8,684 nt of DNA from an uncultured Clostridia bacterium (GTDB lineage Bacteria > Bacillota > Clostridia > Peptostreptococcales > Anaerovoracaceae), in assembly GCA_946402595.1 (NCBI GenBank), contig CAMIWY010000048.1, positions 1 through 8,684 on the forward strand, read 5' to 3'. The translations under genes and the position numbers were made by a program. Each line of letters starts with the position of its first letter. Within the stretch, counting starts at the first letter, position 1. Below the pieces are notes generated by a model. The model was given only the letters and a program-made list of their open reading frames with translations, was not told where the DNA came from and did no database searches. Positions 1 through 6,404 of the stretch are shown in pieces.

Positions 1-687
1 CCGTTCGTCAGTGAGGATTCCGATTGAACCGCTGGCGCTTATTGCAGCAACGGGAAGGCCCCGGTAATCATATACCGGCGCCCCGATGCACCGGTGTCCG
101 TCTTCGTACTCTTCGTCATCCATCGCCCATCCCTGCATACGCACCTGCCTCAGATGACGGATGAACTCCTGCCTGCCGGTAATCGTTTTGCGTGTATACT
201 TCCTGAAATCGCATTCATCGAGAACTGAATCGAGCTCTTCTCTTGAGAGACATGACATGAGGCATTTGCCTATAGAGGAACAGAATCCCGGGGACCTGTG
301 CCCGATCTGAGTGTAAAGCTGGGAGTTGGGATGGCCGTCAATCTTCTCGAGGTAGACTACATCCGGCCCGTCGAGTATCCCGAGGTGAGCTGTCAGGTCG
401 AGCTCTCGGGTTATATTGCTGAGGAAAGGACGGGCCTCTGTCAGAAGCTCGAGGTTATTTATATGCGTGCCTGCTATCTCTATGATCCTGAATCCGATGG
501 TGTAATCGCCGCTGTCGTTTTTTGCAACGTAAGATCTGTCAAGCATGGCGCTGAGTATCCTATGCGCAGTGCTCTTGCTGAGGCCGGTAGCAGCTGCTAT
601 CTCCGTGAGTGTCATGGGACTGTTGGTATCTGAGAGCGTTTCAAGGATATCAAAAGCTCTTCCCAGAACTCTGATTCTGTCTTCCAT
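1..687 (-). CDS. IclR-family transcriptional regulator (C-terminus cut by window edge)
   Basis: A minus-strand reading frame of 229 codons starts at the ATG at 687-685 and stays open to base 1. The start is fixed by GGAGG six bases upstream. Residues 5-69 form the N-terminal winged helix-turn-helix, with the helix-turn-helix at about 26-49 (LTEIAAATGLSKSTAHRIL). Residues 75-229 are the IclR effector-binding domain: a GKCLMS block at 140-145 and a DDEEYEDGHRCIGAPV block at 190-205, followed by GLPVAAISASG at 210-220. IclR proteins are usually about 250 residues, so roughly 20-25 are missing. Members are cytoplasmic dimers that bind a small effector and repress or activate, often a divergently transcribed operon. 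The gene lies head-to-head with the five-gene operon starting at 909, so that operon and its own promoter are the likely targets (inference). The effector cannot be told from sequence. Confidence 0.95.
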   Translation of the reverse strand, partial: MEDRIRVLGRAFDILETLSDTNSPMTLTEIAAATGLSKSTAHRILSAMLDRSYVAKNDSGDYTIGFRIIEIAGTHINNLELLTEARPFLSNITRELDLTAHLGILDGPDVVYLEKIDGHPNSQLYTQIGHRSPGFCSSIGKCLMSCLSREELDSVLDECDFRKYTRKTITGRQEFIRHLRQVRMQGWAMDDEEYEDGHRCIGAPVYDYRGLPVAAISASGSIGILTDER

Positions 688-735
688 AAAAGACCTCCGT
701 ATGAGTTGTCAGCCCCTCCGCATAAATGCCCAATT

Positions 736-765
736 ATTTTACCACACAGAGTCGGCTGCACACAA
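736..765 (-). promoter_or_regulatory. Candidate sigma-70-type promoter of the IclR regulator
   Basis: Read on the minus strand, TTGTGT (765-760) and TAAAAT (741-736) are separated by 18 bases. They match the -35 and -10 consensus in four and five of six positions. The -10 lies about 50 bases upstream of the regulator's start codon. Assigned from pattern alone. Confidence 0.5.
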
Positions 766-770
766 TCTCG

Positions 771-793
771 GCAGAACAAAGGGCGCCTTCTGC
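771..793. promoter_or_regulatory. Inverted repeat, candidate IclR operator
   Basis: GCAGAA (771-776) and TTCTGC (788-793) are perfect 6-base arms around 11 bases. The repeat sits between the two divergent promoter candidates. It lies just upstream of the regulator's -35 and covers the place where the -35 of the rightward promoter would fall. IclR proteins usually bind short palindromes in such divergent regions. Binding by this regulator is inference. Confidence 0.35.
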
Positions 794-800
794 GGAGGTA

Positions 801-809
801 TGGTATTAT
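801..809 (+). promoter_or_regulatory. Weak candidate extended -10 promoter for the operon at 909
   Basis: TGGTATTAT contains a TGn extension followed by TATTAT (804-809), one base off the TATAAT consensus. No good -35 is visible at the expected distance; the bases there are GC-rich and lie inside the inverted repeat. A promoter lacking a -35 would fit dependence on an activator or on release from repression. The predicted leader is about 90 bases long. Confidence 0.3.
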
Positions 810-908
810 TTACATATGATGGGAGCATGTCACTGCGGGCGGGCTGTGCATACGGCCTCCCATGGGTGACAATACCTGACTGAATAGAAAAGATAGGAGC
901 TGTGTGCC

Positions 909-2030
909 ATGAAGACAGAACTGATAAAGTGGAGCAGGGACCTGAGAACTGAACTTATGGACCTCTGCAACAGTGTGGACAGAAGTTATCTCTCTGACCG
1001 GATACCTTCACCTTATACAGAGGCTGATGCTGACTGGTGGCTTGGCATGGTCAGTGAGCATGATGGTGTTGACGGACTGTTCAGGGCGATCATACTTGAG
1101 GGCAAGTTAGTCGGCAGCATTTCTGTCGAGTGCAGGCCTGATGTTTATTACCGTGATTGTGAGATCGGCTACATGCTCCTGACGGAGTACTGGTCTCAGG
1201 GCATCGTGACTCAGGCGGTGAAGCTGATATGCGAAGAGGCATTTGAAAAGCTGGATATTGCAAGGATCTCGGGCAACGTATATGCGGATAACAAAGCATC
1301 GCAGCGGGTGCTCGAGAAGAACGGATTCGTGCGCGAAGGCATGATGCGCAAGGCGGCATGCAAGAAGGGCAAAATGCATGACGTCTTCCTGTACGGAAAG
1401 CTCAGAGAAGACAGGACTGCGATCTCTGTTGACCTGATGCGCAGAAGCGATGCATATACGATAGAACATTATGTGCCGAGCAAGGAGCTGATGTACCGTG
1501 CAGCTTACGGAGTATACCTCGCATATGACAGCTGGAAGGGAAAGGATATCGCGGTCCTGACCGGCGGCGGGAACAACGGCGGTGACGGATATGCGCTTGC
1601 ATGGATCCTGAAAGAAGCGGGTATAGACTCTGAAGTAATCAGGGTTTCCGACAAGCTTTCGGAGGACGGCAGGTATTACTGCGGTAAAGCAGAAGCGTGT
1701 GGTGTAACGATACGTGACTTTGCCGGCAGTGAAGACCTGTCCGGCTATGATGTGATCGTTGACTGCATCCTCGGGACCGGATTCAGGGGCGAGGTAAGAG
1801 GCAACGCGGCAGAGGCGATAAAGGCCATCAACAAGTCTGGCGCATATGTCATCAGTGTCGACATCAACAGCGGTATGAACGGTGATACCGGCGAGGCAGC
1901 GCTTGCAGTCAGGTCTGATCTGACGGTGTCGATCGGCTATTACAAGCAGGGCCTGTTCAGAGGAGATGCTGACAAATACATCAAGGACATGACAAATGTA
2001 GATATAGGTATCATTCTGTTGAGAGAATAA
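909..2030 (+). CDS. Fusion of GNAT N-acetyltransferase and NAD(P)H-hydrate epimerase
   Basis: This is a 373-residue two-domain cytoplasmic protein. Residues 1-168 are a GNAT domain of the RimJ/RimL-like type: EIGYML at 85-90, the acetyl-CoA loop around YWSQGIVTQA (94-103) and NKASQRVLEKNGFVREG (128-144). Residues 176-372 are a YjeF N-terminal domain: PSKELMYRAA (190-199), the nucleotide-binding GGGNNGGDGYALA (219-231), VDCILGTGFRGEVRG (284-298) and VDINSGMNGDTGEA (317-330), which holds the conserved aspartate. YjeF N-domains epimerise the R form of hydrated NAD(P)H to the S form, which a separate ADP- or ATP-dependent dehydratase then repairs. The dehydratase domain often fused behind it in bacteria is absent here. 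The acetyltransferase substrate is unknown. AGGAG lies nine bases before the start. First gene of the operon; the cupin start follows 11 bases after the stop. Confidence 0.92.
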   Translation: MKTELIKWSRDLRTELMDLCNSVDRSYLSDRIPSPYTEADADWWLGMVSEHDGVDGLFRAIILEGKLVGSISVECRPDVYYRDCEIGYMLLTEYWSQGIVTQAVKLICEEAFEKLDIARISGNVYADNKASQRVLEKNGFVREGMMRKAACKKGKMHDVFLYGKLREDRTAISVDLMRRSDAYTIEHYVPSKELMYRAAYGVYLAYDSWKGKDIAVLTGGGNNGGDGYALAWILKEAGIDSEVIRVSDKLSEDGRYYCGKAEACGVTIRDFAGSEDLSGYDVIVDCILGTGFRGEVRGNAAEAIKAINKSGAYVISVDINSGMNGDTGEAALAVRSDLTVSIGYYKQGLFRGDADKYIKDMTNVDIGIILLRE

Positions 2031-2041
2031 GGAGGCGTATT

Positions 2042-2392
2042 ATGATTCGCAGAGCTGAAGAATGCAAGATAGAATACCGCGAGCACATGCGTGACGGTGA
2101 CGGTACGGTCAAGCTGACAGGGTTTATAAGCGACCCGTCCGAGCTGTGCGGAAAGGGCCGCATGTTTTCCAGGATAACCCTGGAACCGGGATGCAGCATC
2201 GGGTTTCATATTCACGAGAACGACTCCGAGCTCTTCTATTTCCTGACAGGTACAGGTGAATACAGTGACAACGGTGAGATCTGTACTGTCAAGGCCGGCG
2301 ATGTCACGATTTGCCCTGCAGGAACGGGACACTCGATCGCAAACAAGGGCGACGAGACACTGGAACTCATCGCAGTGATCGTCTACGCTTAG
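2042..2392 (+). CDS. Small single-domain cupin protein
   Basis: This 116-residue protein has both cupin motifs in full. Motif 1 runs from G50 with H56, H58, E63 and G70 (FHIHENDSELFYFLTG). Motif 2 runs from G86 with P92, G94, H97 and N101 (GDVTICPAGTGHSIANKG). H56, H58, E63 and H97 are the expected metal ligands and all are present, so metal binding is likely. Single-domain cupins of this size include isomerases, dioxygenases, lyases and simple ligand sensors, and the sequence does not decide among them. Position between an NAD(P)HX epimerase and a fructosamine-kinase homologue might suggest a sugar-derived substrate, but that is a guess. GGAGG at 2031-2035 directly after the upstream stop supports the start. 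Confidence 0.9.
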   Translation: MIRRAEECKIEYREHMRDGDGTVKLTGFISDPSELCGKGRMFSRITLEPGCSIGFHIHENDSELFYFLTGTGEYSDNGEICTVKAGDVTICPAGTGHSIANKGDETLELIAVIVYA

Positions 2393-2410
2393 CTCTCTCA
2401 CAAGACTGCT

Positions 2411-3325
2411 ATGAATGGTATTAGCGATACCCTTAAAATTATATATGGCAATGATATTTCGGTCATGAGCAAAACGCCTGTGTCCGGCGGGGACATAAAC
2501 AGGGCCTATGCGCTGCTCCTTTCTGATGGAAGCCGGATGTTCATGAAAGCCAACCGCAGGGAGAACGCGGATTTCTTCAGAGCGGAGGCAGAAGGGCTTG
2601 AGGCACTGAAGGCGACCGGCGCGATCAGTGTTCCGGGAGTGATCGCAAGAGGCACGGACAGCAATGAGTCTTTTCTGCTGCTTGAATATATAGAAGAAGG
2701 TCGCAGAAGTCCTGCGGCATCAGAAGAACTGGGCAGGAGACTCGCGCAGCTGCACATGGCAGATACTGAAAACATGACAGTCTCTGATGATATGCCAGGC
2801 ACCGCAAATCTCGTGCCGGGCGGCAGATACGGATTCCTGCATGATAACTACATCGGAGCGGGATTCCAGTGCAATGAGCCGGCGGAAACGTGGACGGAGT
2901 TCTTCACAGAACGGAGACTGAGACCTCAGTTTGAAAAGGCGTCATCCTACTGGGATGTCGATGAGCGGAAAAGCATAGAAAGATTCCTGGACAGGATGGA
3001 CAGATATCTTGCCGAGCCGGAGCGGCCGTCACTTCTTCACGGCGACATGTGGGCAGGCAATTACATGATCGACAGCACCGGCGTGCCGTGGCTCATCGAT
3101 CCGGCTGCATACGTCGGGCATGCTGAAGCAGACCTCGCGATGACGGAGCTGTTCGGGGGCTTTGACCGCAGATTCTATGATTCGTACAGAGAGACAGCAG
3201 GGATCGATCCGGGCTATTCAGACAGAAGAGATCTGTACAATCTGTATCACCTGCTGAACCATCTCAATCTGTTCGGAGGCAGCTATCTGCACTCCGTCCT
3301 GTCGATAGTCAAAAGGTATATTTAA
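2411..3325 (+). CDS. Fructosamine-kinase-family protein
   Basis: The protein has 304 residues, close to the usual 285-310 of the family. Visible marks are the N-terminal SGGDINRAYAL (25-35), a likely ATP-binding lysine at 46 (MFMKAN), E59, LLEYIEEG (90-97), the catalytic loop LLHGDMWAGN (208-217, with D212 as likely base and N217), and LIDPAAYVGHAEADLAMTEL (228-247), in which D230 takes the metal-binding position. The family phosphorylates sugars attached to amines (fructosamines, ribulosamines), so that the adduct falls off; some bacterial members may have other substrates. It acts in the cytosol. The start is supported by N-terminal alignment with family members, yet no clear Shine-Dalgarno is seen in the 18 bases after the cupin stop, so translation may depend on ribosomes from the cupin gene. 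Confidence 0.92.
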   Translation: MNGISDTLKIIYGNDISVMSKTPVSGGDINRAYALLLSDGSRMFMKANRRENADFFRAEAEGLEALKATGAISVPGVIARGTDSNESFLLLEYIEEGRRSPAASEELGRRLAQLHMADTENMTVSDDMPGTANLVPGGRYGFLHDNYIGAGFQCNEPAETWTEFFTERRLRPQFEKASSYWDVDERKSIERFLDRMDRYLAEPERPSLLHGDMWAGNYMIDSTGVPWLIDPAAYVGHAEADLAMTELFGGFDRRFYDSYRETAGIDPGYSDRRDLYNLYHLLNHLNLFGGSYLHSVLSIVKRYI

Positions 3326-3340
3326 AACGGGGGGAAAATC

Positions 3341-4165
3341 ATGAAGGGAATTATGCTGAATGCACGGAATGGACATATAGAGCTGAACGGTTTTGACTGT
3401 GACTATATATCCTTCGGAAGAGGAACGGATCCGCTTATTATGCTTCCCGGAGTCGGGGACGGGTTCAAGACAGCAAAGGGCGTTGCCTTGCCGTTTGCGA
3501 TGATGTACCGGTGCTTTGCGGAAAACTTCAAGGTATACGCATTCAGCAGGAGAAATGATCTTCCGGAAGGTTTCACGACGGGCGACATGGCGGATGATCT
3601 GAATGACATAATGGAGGCTCTGTCCATTGGGCCGGCACATATATTCGGAGTCTCGCAGGGCGGTATGATCGCACAGCAGATGGCGATCCGCCACCCGGAT
3701 AAAGTGAAAAGCCTTGTTCTGGCAGTGACCGCGCCGCGTCCTAATGATCTCATGCGGGAATCGCTGGGAGGCTGGCTTGAAATGGCGGACCGGGACGACT
3801 ACGCAGGTATCATGCTTGATACGGCTGAGAGATCCTACACGGGCGCATATCTTGAAAGAGGCAGGATGTTCAACAGAATACTGGCGATGGCAAAGCCTGC
3901 AGACTATACTCGTTTCAGGATCCTGTGCAGGTCATGTCTTGAGCACGATGCATACGATGATCTCGGTAAGATCACCTGTCCTGTATGGATAATAGGTGCT
4001 GATCAGGACAGAGTGCTGGGCGGAAAAGCGTCGGTTGAACTGAATGAGAAGATCCCCGGCAGCCGTCTGTACATGTATGAAGGCTACAGCCACGGGGTAT
4101 ACGAGCAGGCAAAGGATTTCAACAGGAGAGTCCTGAGATACCTGATGTGGGAAAAACTGAGATAA
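3341..4165 (+). CDS. Alpha/beta-fold hydrolase (operon member)
   Basis: This 274-residue protein has the alpha/beta hydrolase layout. IMLPGVGDG (33-41) is the oxyanion-hole region. The nucleophile elbow is GVSQGG (103-108) with S105. RHPDKVKSLVLAV (117-129) follows the elbow as in this fold. The acid is D221 or D223 in IIGADQDRVLG, and H251 in YEGYSHGVYE completes the triad. No signal peptide is present, so it is cytosolic. It fits the broad group containing esterases, enol-lactonases, thioesterases and aminopeptidases, and the substrate is not evident. A purine-rich GGGGGGAA (3329-3336) precedes the start by four bases, and the gene follows the kinase after 15 bases. Hydrolysis of an intermediate made by the upstream enzymes is possible but unproven. 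Confidence 0.9.
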   Translation: MKGIMLNARNGHIELNGFDCDYISFGRGTDPLIMLPGVGDGFKTAKGVALPFAMMYRCFAENFKVYAFSRRNDLPEGFTTGDMADDLNDIMEALSIGPAHIFGVSQGGMIAQQMAIRHPDKVKSLVLAVTAPRPNDLMRESLGGWLEMADRDDYAGIMLDTAERSYTGAYLERGRMFNRILAMAKPADYTRFRILCRSCLEHDAYDDLGKITCPVWIIGADQDRVLGGKASVELNEKIPGSRLYMYEGYSHGVYEQAKDFNRRVLRYLMWEKLR

Positions 4166-4178
4166 GGAGTAAATCTGA

Positions 4179-4997
4179 ATGAAGAAGTATGCAGCGCCCA
4201 TCCTGATGCTGACGATCTTTGAGACAATAGCTGTTACACTCTGGCTTACGAAAGACAACATCTTCTATCTTTTCAATTTCAGCTATATCGGATGTTCGAT
4301 AGCTCTGGGCATGTTCCTGTTCATCAGAAACCATAAGCATGCCCGCCGCATCGTGCAGCTGCTGGTCGGGACCTACATGCTGATATATCTCGGGCTGATC
4401 TGCGGGGAAAACATGCAGATAGAAGGTTTCTGGTACTACCTGTTCACGGGTGTATTCGAGGCGGCAACTATCCACTATGCAGTGGCCAAAATCTTCGGGC
4501 CGCTGATTTTCGGGCGCGGCTGGTGCGGCTATGCGTGCTGGACAGCTATGGTGCTTGACTTTCTGCCGTATACGGTGCCGGAACAGCAGAGAAAGAATCT
4601 GGGATGGATCAGATATGTCACTTTTGCGATGTCACTGATCTTTGTCGCGGCCCTGTTCCTCGCGCATGTCGGTAATATTGAGAGGATCATGTTCTGGGCG
4701 TTCATCGTCGGGAATGCTCTGTACTACGCGGTGGGGATCATTCTGGCATATGCATTCAAAGATAACAGGGCGTTCTGCAAATACATCTGCCCGGTCACAG
4801 TATTCCTCAAGCCGATGAGCTATTTTGCACTGGTGAGAGTGAAGTGCGACAAGGAAAAATGCATCTCATGCGGGAAGTGCAGAAGAGTGTGCCCGATGGA
4901 TGTTGATGTTACAGATAATTCAAGAAACAGAAAAAACGGCACTGAATGCATCCTGTGCATGGAGTGCGTGAAGAACTGCCCGAAGGGAGCACTCTAG
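4179..4997 (+). CDS. Polytopic membrane protein with two 4Fe-4S clusters (NapH/NosR-like)
   Basis: This 272-residue protein has five or six hydrophobic segments, at about 5-24, 29-50, 57-76, 86-111, 146-164 and 169-192. A C-terminal two-cluster ferredoxin domain follows. Cluster 1 has C228, C231, C234 and C238 followed by proline; cluster 2 has C257, C260, C263 and C267 followed by proline. Further pairs C116/C120 (GRGWCGYAC) and C200/C204 (FCKYICPV) match the membrane cysteine motifs of NapH- and NosR-type proteins, which move electrons between the quinone pool or membrane partners and other redox proteins. No NapG, FMN-binding or flavin partner is encoded nearby, so the partner is unknown. 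The ferredoxin domain follows the last helix and is probably cytoplasmic. GGAG at 4166-4169 supports the start. Last gene of the operon. Confidence 0.92.
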   Translation: MKKYAAPILMLTIFETIAVTLWLTKDNIFYLFNFSYIGCSIALGMFLFIRNHKHARRIVQLLVGTYMLIYLGLICGENMQIEGFWYYLFTGVFEAATIHYAVAKIFGPLIFGRGWCGYACWTAMVLDFLPYTVPEQQRKNLGWIRYVTFAMSLIFVAALFLAHVGNIERIMFWAFIVGNALYYAVGIILAYAFKDNRAFCKYICPVTVFLKPMSYFALVRVKCDKEKCISCGKCRRVCPMDVDVTDNSRNRKNGTECILCMECVKNCPKGAL

Positions 4998-5088
4998 CCT
5001 GCCATAATACCGGCGGGGTCTATGCAACCATCAATCCGGGAATGGCCATACAGTATATCGGAAAGAAATAAGAACATTGAGCGGGAGG

Positions 5089-5129
5089 TTTTGCACTGAG
5101 AGGCATCGCCTCTCTTTTTTTATGCAAAA
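5089..5129 (+). terminator. Intrinsic terminator of the five-gene operon
   Basis: GAGAGGC (5098-5104) pairs perfectly with GCCTCTC (5108-5114) around a three-base loop, followed by seven T (5115-5121). An outer perfect repeat, TTTTGCA (5089-5095) and TGCAAAA (5123-5129), encloses hairpin and T-run. It lies about 100 bases after the 4Fe-4S protein gene, which sets the end of the operon. Confidence 0.9.
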
Positions 5130-5280
5130 GTAAAGCATATGGACGAAAATGCAGCTTGATTCCGCTCAACCGGATCATGGCAATAGTTACCGGAATCATC
5201 TCAGCCCGGATATCAGATCGGGTCAGTCAATTGGCTTGCAGGCATGAGCTGAACCAAACTATCTGAAATCTCAGAAAACC

Positions 5281-5289
5281 TGATATAAT
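5281..5289 (+). promoter_or_regulatory. Extended -10 promoter of the second hydrolase
   Basis: TGATATAAT carries a perfect TATAAT (5284-5289) with the TGn extension. No strong -35 is visible 16-18 bases upstream, which the extension can offset. Transcription would start near 5296, giving a leader of about 47 bases. Confidence 0.65.
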
Positions 5290-5327
5290 AAGAACAACTA
5301 ACTGCCGTTCCATTTTGGATGTACGAT

Positions 5328-5334
5328 GAGGAGG
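5328..5334 (+). promoter_or_regulatory. Ribosome binding site that fixes the start at 5343
   Basis: GAGGAGG ends eight bases before the ATG at 5343. An in-frame ATG at 5319 lies upstream of this site and has no Shine-Dalgarno of its own, so 5343 is the better start. Confidence 0.8.
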
Positions 5335-5342
5335 TCAGCGGA

Positions 5343-6299
5343 ATGTATAACGAGAAGATTATCGTAGGAAAAGGAACAGAGTTCCCGCTGGACGGATTGC
5401 TTACTCTCCCTGATGGTACGAATGGTCCTGTTCCTGCAGTTGTTATGGTGCACGGCTCCGGCTCAAGCAACATGGACGAAAAAGTCATGAAACTGACTCC
5501 GTTCCGTGACCTTGCTGAAGGGCTTGCAAGGCATGGCATAGCATCCATCCGATACGATAAGCGGTCATTCGCCCATGCAAGAAAGATGCTGAATCAGATC
5601 ATCACAGTTAAGGAAGAGACCATAGATGATGCAGTGCTTGCGATCAACATCCTGAAATCCGATCCCCGCATCGATGCAGAGAGAATATTTATTCTCGGGC
5701 ACAGCATGGGAGCTATGCTTGCACCAAGAATCGACAGCGAGGGGGGAGATGTCAGAGGTCTTATCATGATGGCAGGTTCGCCGTACAGGCTGGAAGATAT
5801 CATGGTGAGACAATTCAGGCAGGCAAAAGACAGCAAGTCATATATGAAATGGGCCGCCATCATAGAAGACAAAGTGTTTACTAAGAAGTTCGACGGCCTC
5901 TATGAAATGAGTGACGAAGATGCTAAAAACAAAAAGTTTGCCGGGGGCACGACTCTTTATTACTTCAAGGAAATGGGACAGAAGACAGTCGCAGATTATC
6001 TGCTTCAGAGCGATAAGCCTGTATTGATAATGCAGGGCGGAAGAGATTTTCAGGTTCTGGCAGATGACGATTATCAGAAGTTCAAAGAACTTCTGGCGGA
6101 ACGCAATAATACTTACTACAAATTATATCCTCAGCTGAATCATTTATTTGTTGATGCCATTTACGACGATATAAGTAAGGTGTCTAAAGAATACAGCACG
6201 GAGAGACATATCGGAGAGGAAGTTATAACAGATATCACCTCATTCATAAGCACCTTCGGGTCAGACTGCTGCCATACGATTCCAGAAAGCTTATCCTGA
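5343..6299 (+). CDS. Alpha/beta hydrolase, dienelactone-hydrolase/serine-aminopeptidase-like
   Basis: From the chosen start this is 318 residues. PAVVMVHGSGSSNMDEK (31-47) supplies the oxyanion hole, IASIRYDKRS (66-75) is typical of this esterase group, and the nucleophile elbow is GHSMGA (119-124) with S121. The acid is D235 in LIMQGGRDFQVL, and the base is H267 in YPQLNHLFVD. All triad residues are present. There is no signal peptide or membrane segment, so a cytosolic esterase, thioesterase or peptidase is likely; the substrate cannot be named. The last 14 or so residues, after FISTF, extend past the usual end of the fold and overlap coding-like sequence in another frame, which suggests that the 3' end was rearranged. 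The gene has its own promoter and is separate from the operon upstream. Confidence 0.9.
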   Translation: MYNEKIIVGKGTEFPLDGLLTLPDGTNGPVPAVVMVHGSGSSNMDEKVMKLTPFRDLAEGLARHGIASIRYDKRSFAHARKMLNQIITVKEETIDDAVLAINILKSDPRIDAERIFILGHSMGAMLAPRIDSEGGDVRGLIMMAGSPYRLEDIMVRQFRQAKDSKSYMKWAAIIEDKVFTKKFDGLYEMSDEDAKNKKFAGGTTLYYFKEMGQKTVADYLLQSDKPVLIMQGGRDFQVLADDDYQKFKELLAERNNTYYKLYPQLNHLFVDAIYDDISKVSKEYSTERHIGEEVITDITSFISTFGSDCCHTIPESLS

Positions 6300-6360
6300 T
6301 ACACTCTGGTGCTACGGCAATCATGATTTGCCATATGAATGGAATCTAATAGAGAGCTGA
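6250..6360 (+). pseudogene. Possible coding remnant overlapping the hydrolase 3' end
   Basis: In a frame different from the hydrolase, an open stretch from about 6250 to the TGA at 6358-6360 reads with a protein-like composition, for example RFQKAYPDTLWCYGNHDLPY, then EWNLIES and stop. It has no start codon or ribosome binding site of its own and a stop just upstream. It may be the tail of a lost gene joined here by deletion. I do not recognise the family, and chance is possible for a stretch of this length. Confidence 0.3.
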
Positions 6361-6390
6361 AACTGCACTTGCAAAGGAACCGGAAAGAGG

Positions 6391-6397
6391 AAAGGAG
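6391..6397 (+). promoter_or_regulatory. Ribosome binding site that fixes the start at 6405
   Basis: AAAGGAG lies seven bases before the ATG at 6405. The longer in-frame start at 6339 has no such site and would add 22 basic residues unlike the acidic body of the protein. Confidence 0.8.
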
Positions 6398-6404
6398 AAT
6401 ACTA

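Larger units (their letters stand above)
4998..5342. other. Intergenic region between the operon and the second hydrolase
   Basis: These 345 bases hold no complete gene. The first 74 bases contain an open stretch that reads like the tail of a coding region in another frame (about 5003-5071). A terminator follows at 5098-5121, then an inverted repeat TGATTCCG (5157-5164) / CGGAATCA (5191-5198), and an extended -10 promoter at 5281-5289. Nothing is recognised between 5200 and 5280. Confidence 0.7.

Noticed and set aside
859..866. CCCATGGG palindrome as an operator
   Set aside because: An isolated 8-base palindrome is expected by chance, and the 771-793 repeat is better placed.
298..883. Two plus-strand open frames over the left end
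   Set aside because: They are antisense to, or overlap the start of, a clear IclR gene whose minus-strand frame has strong family motifs and a good ribosome binding site.
5319..5342. Upstream in-frame ATG for the second hydrolase
   Set aside because: The ribosome binding site lies downstream of it and fits the ATG at 5343 with ideal spacing.
6339..6404. Upstream in-frame ATG for the DUF7832-like protein
   Set aside because: It adds a basic 22-residue leader without a ribosome binding site, while 6405 has AAAGGAG seven bases upstream.
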